DNA of 47,644 bases, from contig JAJYVN010000002.1 in the NCBI GenBank assembly GCA_021791995.1, positions 1 through 47,644 on the forward strand, read 5' to 3'. Numbering within the stretch: position 1 is the stretch's first letter; every line of letters starts with the position of its first letter. Shown piece by piece: positions 1 through 7,756 of this stretch. Position numbers and translations under genes: made by a program. Origin of the DNA: Bacillota bacterium. Its GTDB lineage: Bacteria; Bacillota; Sulfobacillia; RBS10-35; JAJYVN01. The notes beneath the pieces were generated by a model. It saw nothing but the letters and a program-made list of their open reading frames with translations. It did no database searches and had not been told where the DNA came from.

Positions 1-246
1 GGCTACCGTCACCTCCATCAACTTGGCGTCCAGACAGACCACCTCCAAGCGGCAACTATGGTGAAAAACAAAATCGCCCCCGCGCACTTGCACGAGGCAC
101 GAGCCCAAACCTGGCTGGGAGCCCGCCGCTCTCCCAGCCCCCCGGTGTTGCCACGCGCCGAAGCGCGTGCCGGGTCCCCAGGAACCCTCATCGAGTAGTT
201 TCACCGAGCGGCTCATGGCCTCGGCGATTACTTCGCGCCCGTTCAT
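1..246 (-). CDS. possible partial protein, unknown function
   Basis: An open minus-strand frame starts at an ATG at 246 and stays open to the left edge (82 codons), so any gene here is truncated by the window. The N-terminus begins MNGREVIAEAMSRSVKLLDE. Codon third positions are mostly G/C, as in the real genes nearby. There is no convincing ribosome binding site, and open frames of this length are common by chance in DNA this GC-rich. No family was recognised. Confidence 0.3.
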   Translation of the reverse strand, partial: MNGREVIAEAMSRSVKLLDEGSWGPGTRFGAWQHRGAGRAAGSQPGLGSCLVQVRGGDFVFHHSCRLEVVCLDAKLMEVTVA

Positions 247-464
247 CGGGTCAGGTGCAGGCCTGCGCTATCCATCGTCCATCGTGGATTTCACCCGGGC
301 GTGACATCCCGTTGACCGGCGGTCACCACGATCTGGACGGATAGCGGGCCCGCTCGCCTCCAGGCGCGCGCAGTTCTCGCATCGTCCCGTCTGCCACTCG
401 GTTCAGCCCGAAGGCTGGCTCCGCGGGGGTTACCCCCCGGCTCATAGCCCCCCGCCGAAGCGGG
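152..464 (-). other. segment with three UUCG-loop hairpins; possible structured RNA
   Basis: Read on the minus strand, three perfect stems carry a UUCG loop: 152-169 (7-bp stem), 404-417 (5-bp stem) and 451-464 (5-bp stem). UUCG tetraloops are typical of structured RNAs. The whole stretch from about 250 to 775 has no convincing gene; long frames exist in it but without ribosome binding sites or recognisable protein sequence. I could not match it to a known RNA family. Confidence 0.3.
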
Positions 465-775
465 CCCGATGTGTCGCGTCCGTCTCGTCGACGCCTCACG
501 CGCACGTTCTGTGTCGTGCTCCGACCGGTTAGCGTCCCCGGGCGGATGGCCGGCCCCCCGCATTACGGGTTTTCCTGATCCGGCATTGTTGGCAACTGTC
601 CACCTATCCGATTCCGCCGCCCCAGCGGACCCTTTTCGAGTAGGCGTTCTCCGGCGTGATGCCCCGCCGGCGCCCCTCTCGGTACCAGGCATACGGCTTT
701 CTCGCTAGGCACAGTCCCTATGGGGTTGGTCCCTCACCGCGTCACCGCGTTGGCAAGGTTCGCCATCCCCACTTT

Positions 776-818
776 AACCCGAGTCAATAACCCAGTCAAT
801 AGGGCGGCGTGCTACAAT
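776..818 (+). promoter_or_regulatory. promoter and direct-repeat operator of the XRE gene
   Basis: Two tandem copies of AACCC(G)AGTCAATA (776-789 and 789-801) lie just upstream of a good -10 hexamer TACAAT (813-818). Only six bases separate this hexamer from the ATG at 825, so transcription should begin at or next to the start codon, giving a leaderless mRNA. The direct repeat overlaps the -35 region and is a natural operator for the XRE protein encoded downstream. Confidence 0.5.
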
Positions 819-824
819 CCCCAC

Positions 825-1205
825 ATGAACGAAGACCTGGACGAGAAGCGATACGAGTCCCGGATCCGCGACAAGCGGCTCTGGGAAGCCATCGGCAAGC
901 GCCTCAGGCGAGCGCGCGGCAAAATGGGGCTGTCAGTGGAGGACCTGGCCCCGATGGTCGACCTCGCCCCGCAGACCATCTACCGACTGGAGATCGGCCT
1001 CACCGGCACGACCATCAGCCGGCTCCTCGAATTCTGTAAGGTTCTCGGCCTGGACATCGCCGAGCTCCTCGGCGTCGCAGAGGACGATACCACCAGACTT
1101 CGCCTTGCCTTCCGAGGGCGTCACCTGACAGAGGAGCAACTGCGACAGATAGTCGCGTACGCCGACGACTTGACACGACAGGGCCCGACAACTACAACGG
1201 AATAA
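825..1205 (+). CDS. XRE-family helix-turn-helix regulator
   Basis: The 126-residue protein has an N-terminal Cro/CI-type HTH: IGKRLRRARGKMGLSVEDLA, then a recognition segment around PQTIYRLEIG, then the typical end LLEFCKVLGLDIAELLG. It probably represses its own promoter through the direct repeats at 776-801. The ATG at 825 was chosen over an in-frame upstream start because the -10 hexamer lies six bases before it. The next gene encodes an ImmA/IrrE-like protease 19 bp downstream. That pairing is classic for mobile elements, where the protease cleaves the regulator to derepress the element. Confidence 0.85.
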   Translation: MNEDLDEKRYESRIRDKRLWEAIGKRLRRARGKMGLSVEDLAPMVDLAPQTIYRLEIGLTGTTISRLLEFCKVLGLDIAELLGVAEDDTTRLRLAFRGRHLTEEQLRQIVAYADDLTRQGPTTTTE

Positions 1206-1224
1206 CCGAACCATTAGGGGTGAA

Positions 1225-1839
1225 TTGTCTGTGCCTGAACTCAGCTGGTACAGACGCGACGCCTACAAACACTCTATCGAGTACATGACGTTCGTCGCCG
1301 ACCACGATAGCAACCTCGTCCAGGTGCCGCGTCCGATTTATGCAATCGCAAGATTTCAAGGGTTTCTTCCAACAGATGCCCGCCTCCCGGATTGCACTAC
1401 GGGCGTGCTGTACCAACGAAGAATATTGGTCGAGCGAAGTACGGGCCCAGAGCGTGCGCGATTTACACTCGCGCATGAACTGGGCCACGACGCTTTGCAC
1501 CTTGAGTGCAATCCCGCCGACCTTGAACAGACCGACCTCGAGGAGCACGAGGCAGACTCCTGGGCGGCAGGCCTTCTCATGCCGCACCACTCCGTCGCGC
1601 AGGCCCTGCAGACTGCCAACATCGAACAAACGATTGCGCGTTGGGCCGCATGGGAGCACCACGCGCACCTCATCACACGACTGCGCCGGGACTTCCGAGT
1701 CAGCCTGGCAACGACGCTGCAAACACTCGTGGACATGGGCTTGGTCCAAGGCTACGAGCCGTGGTACCTGATGTTTGGCGTCCTCGACGACTACGAGCGC
1801 GCCTTGCGGCGCCTCCGGGGCGAGGGCCTCCCGAGCTAA
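1225..1839 (+). CDS. ImmA/IrrE-family metallopeptidase
   Basis: The zinc-protease signature HELGH is followed about 30 residues later by EADSWAAGLLMP, the second conserved block of the ImmA/IrrE family, giving the HExxH plus E arrangement. Family members such as ImmA of ICEBs1 cleave the cognate XRE repressor, which is encoded directly upstream here. A ribosome binding site AGGGGTGA lies at 1215-1222. The TTG at 1225 is close to it, and the GTG at 1231 is an equally plausible start. With the previous gene it forms the only clear plus-strand operon in the window. Confidence 0.85.
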   Translation: MSVPELSWYRRDAYKHSIEYMTFVADHDSNLVQVPRPIYAIARFQGFLPTDARLPDCTTGVLYQRRILVERSTGPERARFTLAHELGHDALHLECNPADLEQTDLEEHEADSWAAGLLMPHHSVAQALQTANIEQTIARWAAWEHHAHLITRLRRDFRVSLATTLQTLVDMGLVQGYEPWYLMFGVLDDYERALRRLRGEGLPS

Positions 1840-1849
1840 GGGCCGCCTG

Positions 1850-2068
1850 CTACGGCGGCCGGGCGTCGGTTCCCCGTACGAGGGCGTCTCCGCATTCAGT
1901 GAGGACGTACCGCCCTCCCGGCCCCTCCTCGACCTTGATCCATCCTGCCTCGATACAGGCGTCCAGGTGCCGGCGGCCGACGTTTCGCACCCGAAATGGG
2001 TTCGTCCGCCCTCCGTACTTCTTGATGTGCGCGAGGAGCTTTGCCTCCAGCGGGGTCGGTGAGCGCAT
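1850..2068 (-). CDS. small basic protein, possible winged helix
   Basis: A 72-residue protein starts at an ATG (2068) behind a strong GGGAGGAGTG site. The sequence PLEAKLLAHIKKYGGRTNPF, then HLDACIEAGWIKVEEG, then RYVLTECGDALV has the rhythm of a short winged-helix domain: helices, a wing-like strand pair and TxxG. It is the last gene of the leftward cluster and converges on the XRE/protease operon. Family not identified; the DNA-binding idea is inference. Confidence 0.6.
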   Translation of the reverse strand: MRSPTPLEAKLLAHIKKYGGRTNPFRVRNVGRRHLDACIEAGWIKVEEGPGGRYVLTECGDALVRGTDARPP

Positions 2069-2102
2069 GACTTCACTCCTCCCACGTAACCATCCCGGGT
2101 AG

Positions 2103-4889
2103 TCAGAACAGCGCTTGCTGTCCAGACGCCCGCTTGGCCCTTCTGGGCTTCCGAAGCGCGAGCGTCGTGAGAGCCGACGGCATGACCGAGCCCTGAGCCG
2201 GCGCCGTCCCAACCAATGCGCCAACCAAACTGCTGGGTTGGTACGTATCCGCGTCGGTCGCAGGCTCGCTTGGCAGCACCTCAAGCGGGTTTACCACAGG
2301 ACCCGCCTCGACGAGCTGACCGGCCTTCCAGACCTCGGTGACTTCCTTGAGGCCCTCGAGTCCGTAGACGAGCGCGTTCGCCAGCTGCAGCGCCGCGTTG
2401 CGCCCGCTCGAGAGCGCCTGAAGGCCCTCGGCTGAGAACCTGCCCTCCACCGCCTGGGCGGCCAGGAGCTTGTCCCCGAGAATCTGAAGGCACGTCTCCT
2501 GCGCCGTCTCCTCGTAGGCGAAAAAGACGACCTTAACCGGCTCCGACTGTCCCAGGCGCCACGACCGCCGAGAAGCCTGTCGCACCTCGAACAGGCTATA
2601 GCCCGTCTGCGCCCACAGGATGGTCGGGAACTCCACGAGGTCGAGGCCGGTGGCCACGAGGCGTGGGTGGCAGATGAGCACGTCCACGCCCTCGCGCACG
2701 CGCTGGGCGATCCAGGCCTCCCGCTCCTCTGTCGGCACGTCCGTAGTGAGAATCGCCGTCTTGAGCCCTACGTCCTCGAACTGGCGAAGCAGGCGCCGGC
2801 TGACGTCGTACTTGCCCGTGAACTGGCAGTAGACCAGCGAACGCCGGCCGCGCGCCTTCTCCCGGAGGGCGTACGCGACAATCTGGGCCTCCTTGGGAAG
2901 CACCCGGCTAGCATCCCATTCACCGCGGGCCTCGGCAAGCACGTTCCCCTGGGCATCGACGATGGCCTGGTTCGCCCATACGTGGTCGGGATACGCGAGC
3001 GCCGCCTGGATGTAGGTGCCGAGTCTGCCCTTGGATCCGGAGTGCATGGCGGCGCCCGCCAGACTACGCAGGCTGTCCGTGACTCCTTGCACCATGCGTT
3101 CCTGCTGTTCGTCCATGGGGACCATGACGACCTCTTCCTGGTAGTCCGGCAGGTCTGCCATGAGGTCCTCGAGGCCGAGGAAGAGCGCGCTACCCATGAG
3201 CCAGTCGCCGTAGACGGCCGGGTGTACACCGGGCTGCTCCGCCAGATTGCTGGTCGTCGCGCCGAGCTTGCTTGTGCGTTCCCGCCTTTCCGTGACGCCG
3301 TACGTCCGGACGAAAGGCGCCGGATTGCGGTACTCGAACCCGGCGGCACGCATCTTCCCGGCCTTGGTGCGCGCAAGGTGGTAGTAGAGGTCGCTGCTCT
3401 TGCCGCCGAGGAGCGTGCCGGTAAGAAAGACAGCCTTCTTCGAGATCGCGTAGAGCCGCCCGAGCGACTGCCCTTGCCCCGTGTCCCCCTTCTCTTCGTG
3501 GATCTCGTCTGCCAGAAGCACATCGAAGGTTCCGGGAGACACACGGCGGCGGAGGATGCGCGACGGGGACTCCCGCCTGGGCCCCGAGCGATCGGCCTCC
3601 CAGAGCGACTCCTTGCACCGTGGACACTTGGCGTTCGACGGACCTCGACTGCGAAACACGTGCTCCTGAAAGGGTTCCGGCGGCCGGTCCTTCTTCTTGA
3701 AGGTCCGATCGAGCGGGGAACCGCATGCAGGGCAAGACCAGTGGCTGAAGCGCCCTTGATTCGGACCCGAGCGAGAGACGTGGCGGACGGCCACCGGCCG
3801 CCACAGGTAGCCGAGCTTGGCGCTGTCGCGCGGGAGAATCCATACCTCCGTCCCGCGCGGCCGCCCCCTCAAGTCGGGCAACGCGGCCAGGGCGTCCTTG
3901 TAGGTACGGACGGTTCGCACGGTCACGCTGCCGAGCACGGCCCGCGCCTCGCGCGCCCACTTAGGCACGAGGTGGTTGGGTGCGTGAATCAGCACCCGCC
4001 CACGCTCGCCGATCTGGAGCCGGGCCGCAGCCAGACCGATGGTCGTCTTCCCTACACCTTGCTCGCCGACGACCCAGGCCGTCTTGTCAGACTCCAGCGT
4101 CTTCACGGCCGCCGCGGCGGCGTCGGCCTGAGCCTGATAGAGCTGACGCAGGACACCAGCCGGCTGCACAGCATCTCCAGGAGTATGACGGGCGGGCGAT
4201 TGGGTCAGCACCCGCTCACCCAGGGTCTTGCCGAACGTGAGCATGTAGGCGTCAAGGGTGTGCAGGCTTGAAAGGTCGACGTCCGGAGCGCTCATCCCGC
4301 TTGGGATCGAGATGAGGCCGTAGCGAAGGCGATCACGAACCACCTCGAGGAGCTTTGCGGTGTTGGCAAGCACGTCGTAGCCACGTACATCACCGTAGGT
4401 CACGAACGGACGGACGAGGTCCTGTGCCCGAAGCTCCGCCAGTACCTCTTGCGCCCACTCCGGCAGCATCGGCACGCCACGGGCATGGCTCACGCGCCGG
4501 AAGAACGCACCGGCCTCGTCGCCATCCGGCACGAGCACCGTTAGAGCCTTGTCCTCCTCCTGGCCATACGCGGTTTCGGCTACCCCGACGATATGCACGA
4601 GGTTCTGCTCAAGCGGCTTCACCCGGACCCGCATCGGGCTCTCGGAGACGTTGCCCACGAAGGAAAACGGCCCCTGCGGGTCCAGGCGCCGGGCCAGGAG
4701 CTCCACATCCACGGGCGTCTTGAGAACCCTCGCGAGGAAGGGCGCATCCACCTTCGGGACCACCGCCGAGACGACCCGGATGGTCTGAAACCCGCGCTTG
4801 CTTCGCCCCACGGCGGGATCTTCAACGACGGCGAAGCGGTCGGCGAAGGCTTCCACCAGCCGCTGGCCACGGCCAGCCAGGAGTCTCAC
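2103..4889 (-). CDS. SNF2-type DEAD/DEAH helicase
   Basis: The 928-residue protein has a Walker A motif GEQGVGKTT near residue 275, a DEIH Walker B box at 461-464, an SNF2 motif III-like GTLLGG, and a C-terminal helicase lobe with VATGLDLVEF and the arginine-finger motif QASRRSWRLGQ near 771-781. That last motif is typical of the SNF2/Rad54 branch. A zinc knuckle (CPAC at 386-389, CPRC at 422-425) sits between motifs I and II. It presumably translocates on or remodels DNA-protein complexes of the element. The GTG start overlaps the previous stop by 4 bp, so the two genes are probably translationally coupled. Confidence 0.88.
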   Translation of the reverse strand: MRLLAGRGQRLVEAFADRFAVVEDPAVGRSKRGFQTIRVVSAVVPKVDAPFLARVLKTPVDVELLARRLDPQGPFSFVGNVSESPMRVRVKPLEQNLVHIVGVAETAYGQEEDKALTVLVPDGDEAGAFFRRVSHARGVPMLPEWAQEVLAELRAQDLVRPFVTYGDVRGYDVLANTAKLLEVVRDRLRYGLISIPSGMSAPDVDLSSLHTLDAYMLTFGKTLGERVLTQSPARHTPGDAVQPAGVLRQLYQAQADAAAAAVKTLESDKTAWVVGEQGVGKTTIGLAAARLQIGERGRVLIHAPNHLVPKWAREARAVLGSVTVRTVRTYKDALAALPDLRGRPRGTEVWILPRDSAKLGYLWRPVAVRHVSRSGPNQGRFSHWSCPACGSPLDRTFKKKDRPPEPFQEHVFRSRGPSNAKCPRCKESLWEADRSGPRRESPSRILRRRVSPGTFDVLLADEIHEEKGDTGQGQSLGRLYAISKKAVFLTGTLLGGKSSDLYYHLARTKAGKMRAAGFEYRNPAPFVRTYGVTERRERTSKLGATTSNLAEQPGVHPAVYGDWLMGSALFLGLEDLMADLPDYQEEVVMVPMDEQQERMVQGVTDSLRSLAGAAMHSGSKGRLGTYIQAALAYPDHVWANQAIVDAQGNVLAEARGEWDASRVLPKEAQIVAYALREKARGRRSLVYCQFTGKYDVSRRLLRQFEDVGLKTAILTTDVPTEEREAWIAQRVREGVDVLICHPRLVATGLDLVEFPTILWAQTGYSLFEVRQASRRSWRLGQSEPVKVVFFAYEETAQETCLQILGDKLLAAQAVEGRFSAEGLQALSSGRNAALQLANALVYGLEGLKEVTEVWKAGQLVEAGPVVNPLEVLPSEPATDADTYQPSSLVGALVGTAPAQGSVMPSALTTLALRKPRRAKRASGQQALF

Positions 4890-5920
4890 GCGCCTTCGCC
4901 TCCTTCCCCGCTCGCAAAAGCGAACACCTCGCCGCCCTCTCCCAACGCCGTGATCTCCACACCGAGGACGTCGTGGGTCACCGTGACTTCCCCGTCCTCG
5001 GTCTTCTCGGTCTCACTGACAGCGCGCCGTACAACCCGCCCCTTGACCACGTGTCGGTGAGCCCCGTCGCCCACGACGCCGTCGAGACGGCCTGTCGCAA
5101 GTTGCAGCGCCACGTGGCCAAGGCGGAGCGGCAAGGGAGGCGTGTCCGTGCCGCCTGGCCGCCCGGCTTCGTTGGCGACCTCGTTGAAGAGCGTCGACGC
5201 CCTTGCCGCGGCCAGGGCCGCGTCGGGGTTCACCCGTGTGGACTCGAACGGCTCGACGTCGAGCGACGCCGCTGCAGGTAGGACTACGGTCTGCCGGGTG
5301 AACGCCGGAAGCCCGGGATCGGACAGAAGTAGAGTGAGCGCCTTTGCCTCGTGAGCCTTCACACTCGCCGTGCGGGGCCGCGCCCGAAGCACCAGGGCCA
5401 TGGGGACGGTAGGGTAGTGCTTGTCCATGTCCAGGCGGCCCATGTGGAGGACCTCGAAGCGTGCCAAGATCGACCGCACGAGCGACGTACCGGCCTCCTC
5501 CAGGGCGTCCAGAGGAAGGACCAGAAGGCCCATGCCCCCCGGCATGAGCTTCCTGAACAGATAGTTCGCGACGCCCTGGTACGGTGAGAGGACCGAGTGG
5601 AAGCGATCCGGCTGTACGTATGCCGGGCAGACGGCGGCGGCCGAAAAAGCCTGATCGGCCACGTGAACCTCCAGATCACCCCCGGCGACCGCCCGGTACT
5701 CGATGCGAGCATTGCTGGCAGCGTTCGCCCACTTTGCCTGTTCCCAGTCCCGAGCCATGAGGTAGACCCGAAAGTTCGAGTACGCACGGGTGCTGGCCGG
5801 CAGGGCTTCGCGCGGCCAGCCGTTCACGCCCAGAAAGGTGGTCGCACGGTTGGCGCCCGTATCGAACTCGAGCAAGCCCGCCAGCTTCCGTGCGTTGGCC
5901 ATCCAGTCGAACTGAGCCAC
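4886..5920 (-). CDS. unknown protein, methyltransferase-like (DUF6094-type?)
   Basis: The 344-residue protein starts at a GTG (5920) with GGAGG seven bases upstream. A central block, YQGVANYLFRKLMPGGMGLL followed by VLPLDALEEAG, resembles the PGG-containing strand of Rossmann methyltransferases. However, I see neither an N-terminal SAM-binding glycine loop nor an NPPY catalytic motif, so the protein is either catalytically dead or a different fold. It overlaps the SNF2 gene by GTGA. Proteins of this general kind accompany SNF2 helicases in some Bacillota plasmids and phages; that comparison is from memory. Confidence 0.55.
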   Translation of the reverse strand: MAQFDWMANARKLAGLLEFDTGANRATTFLGVNGWPREALPASTRAYSNFRVYLMARDWEQAKWANAASNARIEYRAVAGGDLEVHVADQAFSAAAVCPAYVQPDRFHSVLSPYQGVANYLFRKLMPGGMGLLVLPLDALEEAGTSLVRSILARFEVLHMGRLDMDKHYPTVPMALVLRARPRTASVKAHEAKALTLLLSDPGLPAFTRQTVVLPAAASLDVEPFESTRVNPDAALAAARASTLFNEVANEAGRPGGTDTPPLPLRLGHVALQLATGRLDGVVGDGAHRHVVKGRVVRRAVSETEKTEDGEVTVTHDVLGVEITALGEGGEVFAFASGEGGEGA

Positions 5921-5955
5921 GCCTCCACCTCCCGGACCTTAACCAACACGAACAC

Positions 5956-6030
5956 GCCCCGCCGGCCAGCGCGCCCGCAACGGCGCGAAGCGGCGGAGCG
6001 AACCGTTGCGGGTGCGAAGGACGGCGGGGC
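5956..6030. repeat. nested GC-rich hairpin with shared 19-nt loop (copy 1)
   Basis: An outer stem GCCCCGCCG/CGGCGGGGC (5956-5964 with 6022-6030) encloses an inner 10-bp stem (5974-5983 with 6003-6012). The loop at 5984-6002 reads CGCGAAGCGGCGGAGCGAA and is identical to the loop of the hairpin at 7017-7089, although the stems differ. There is no T-tract on either side, so a simple rho-independent terminator is unlikely. Confidence 0.8.
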
Positions 6031-6060
6031 CCGATTCGGTCACCGCTTGCTCCCCGCTGC

Positions 6061-6981
6061 CTACACCATCTCCAGAAGACTGCGAGCCTGAGCCTGAGCG
6101 GCCTCGAGCGCGGCCCGGGCGCCGTCGATCCGCGTCTGAAGCAGCCCCTCATATCGCTCCGTGAGTTCAGCGAGGCCACGAAGTGACCGAAGCGATGCTT
6201 CCGTCGCCACCTCGCTCGCCCGCCCGGACGCCAAGAGCTCTCGCAGACTTTCGATCACGCGGCTGGCTTCGGTCTCGACCTGTGCCTCGAGGGAGTCCCC
6301 GATCATGGTCCGGGAGTCCGAGTCGTCGAGCACCGGCACGCTGTACAGCCGGCTCTCGCCGCCGAAGGAGCACACGAACAGCGCGGCGGCCTGAACGGTG
6401 GTCGCGTGCTCGCGGCCGATGAAGAACACGCCACCGGACGGACGCACCGTGACCGGGTCCGCCGTCTGGAGCGCCTTCCCAACGATGTCGCGCACCATCT
6501 GGGAGTTGTAGTGCTCCCGGTTGAAGTCGAAGGTCGAGGAGGCCCGATCAAGCACGCGCCGCTCCTCGGCGTCCGTGATGCCGCCGTAGGCCGCCACGCT
6601 CAGGCTAGCCGTCGGCTTGTGGAGGTGGAGTTCTCCCACCTCCTCGTAATGGAGCTCGACCCGCGCCTTGTCCCCCGTCTCACGGATGAGGTGGTAACTG
6701 AGGCGCTCCCGGTCGGTTTGGGGCGCCTCTCGCAGGAGGAGCCGGATTATATGACCCGCATCATCCGTGCGTTCGGGCAAGGTGCCGAGGTCGCGCACGG
6801 TACGCCGCAGCGCGTCGCTGGAGGCGATCGGCTTGGGAACGACGACACCCGGAAGCCTCGTCGCGGCCACGGCGCGTGCGATCTCATCTCGGGTGGGGCG
6901 CGTGATGTCTCGCACGGTGTACCAGACCAAGGCCCCAAGGCGATCGGTATCGACGTCCGTTGGAACCGCAAGCATGCCCAC
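6061..6981 (-). CDS. DUF6744-like element protein
   Basis: The GTG at 6981 is the start: AGGAGG lies exactly seven bases upstream, whereas the ATGs at 6987 and 6975 are badly spaced. This gives 306 residues. The N-terminal block LGALVWYTVRDITRPTRDEI, then DALRRTVRDLG, resembles a family found in phages and plasmids (DUF6744 as I recall). The C-terminal 100 residues are Ala/Glu/Arg-rich and predicted coiled coil. No catalytic motif is visible. It stands between two hairpins that share the same loop. Function unknown. Confidence 0.65.
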   Translation of the reverse strand: MGMLAVPTDVDTDRLGALVWYTVRDITRPTRDEIARAVAATRLPGVVVPKPIASSDALRRTVRDLGTLPERTDDAGHIIRLLLREAPQTDRERLSYHLIRETGDKARVELHYEEVGELHLHKPTASLSVAAYGGITDAEERRVLDRASSTFDFNREHYNSQMVRDIVGKALQTADPVTVRPSGGVFFIGREHATTVQAAALFVCSFGGESRLYSVPVLDDSDSRTMIGDSLEAQVETEASRVIESLRELLASGRASEVATEASLRSLRGLAELTERYEGLLQTRIDGARAALEAAQAQARSLLEMV

Positions 6982-7016
6982 GGCCATCCCTCCTCGCTCT
7001 GAGCAGGCCTGACGGC

Positions 7017-7089
7017 GCCTTCCGGTGAGGCGAGGCGCCGGGGCGCGAAGCGGCGGAGCGAACCCTGGCGCTTCGCCACGCCGGAAGGC
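7017..7089. repeat. nested GC-rich hairpin with shared 19-nt loop (copy 2)
   Basis: Outer stem GCCTTCCGG/CCGGAAGGC (7017-7025 with 7081-7089). The inner stem is about 14 bp with a few mismatches or G-T pairs (7029-7042 with 7063-7077). Loop 7044-7062 is identical to that of copy 1. The loop is conserved while both stems differ, which suggests the loop sequence or overall shape is under selection. Confidence 0.8.
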
Positions 7090-7112
7090 ACAACACGAGT
7101 TGCGTTGGAGGA

Positions 7113-7586
7113 CTAAGGCGACACGGCGGCTTCGCCTTCCAGCAGGGCGAGCTGCAGTTCGTAGCCGGCGGCCACGTTGGGGTCGTCTGGCCACCGCCCC
7201 TCCGGGTCCGGGAAGAGAGCGCGGAGCACCGTACGCCCCCCCTCAGGGCGCTCCACGAAGCGCAGGGGCACGTTGAACACGCCGCGTACTTCGTCGCCCG
7301 CCCCAAACCGGCGCCCTCTGGTTACTGCCACCGCGATCGGCGCGAGGAGCGCCTGAATGGTTTCCGGCGTTGCCGGCAACACAACCTGAACATCCAGGTG
7401 CTCGAACCGCTCCATGAGCCCGTGCGTATGCGCGGAGGGCACCTGCCCGTCAACGATGTGGTGCGCGGTCCATCCGAACTGCGCGATGGCCTGCCGGTCA
7501 TGCTCAGCCACAGTGGCAAGCGTGGCGCCCTCGCTAAGACCCGCCGCCCGTAGACGGCACGCCTCGCAGTCGTGCTCCTTGCGCAC
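7113..7586 (-). CDS. DUF4262-like protein
   Basis: The 157-residue protein starts at a GTG (7586). The pattern IAQFGWTAHHIVDG, then HTHGLMERFEHLDVQVVLP, then a Leu/Ala helix and VTRGRRFGAGDEV follows the DUF4262 layout (HGW...YTxGL...HPEL...G..f..G), with HTHGL in place of YTxGL. An N-terminal HDCEAC may bind metal. Function unknown for the family. It is downstream of the VWA/MoxR pair and separated from it by a large hairpin. Confidence 0.55.
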   Translation of the reverse strand: MRKEHDCEACRLRAAGLSEGATLATVAEHDRQAIAQFGWTAHHIVDGQVPSAHTHGLMERFEHLDVQVVLPATPETIQALLAPIAVAVTRGRRFGAGDEVRGVFNVPLRFVERPEGGRTVLRALFPDPEGRWPDDPNVAAGYELQLALLEGEAAVSP

Positions 7587-7657
7587 GCCTCTCTCCCCTC
7601 CCCCGGGCCGAAGTTCCAGACTGCCTTTCCCACCAGCGACCGCTCACCTCAGGCGCC

Positions 7658-7736
7658 GCGCCGGGCACGGTTCAAGGCAGGAAGAGGTCAGGAGGTGCCG
7701 AGCACCCCTCCCCCTGCCCTGAACGGCGCCCGGCGC
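7658..7736. repeat. long imperfect hairpin
   Basis: GCGCCGGGC (7658-7666) pairs with GCCCGGCGC (7728-7736), and GTTCAAGGCAG pairs with CTGCCCTGAAC further in. A second small palindrome GGCGCTAGCGCC follows immediately. It fills the gap between the VWA gene and the DUF4262-like gene and belongs to the intergenic hairpin set of this region. Confidence 0.7.
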
Positions 7737-7756
7737 TAGCGCCGGGCAGTCTGCTT

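Noticed and set aside
291..692. 133-codon open frame on the minus strand
   Set aside because: No ribosome binding site, Arg/Gly/Ala-rich composition expected of chance frames in GC-rich DNA, and it overlaps the UUCG-hairpin segment.
2667..4271. 534-codon plus-strand open frame
   Set aside because: Lies entirely antisense to the SNF2 helicase gene, whose motifs are unmistakable; a mirror frame caused by GC-rich codons.
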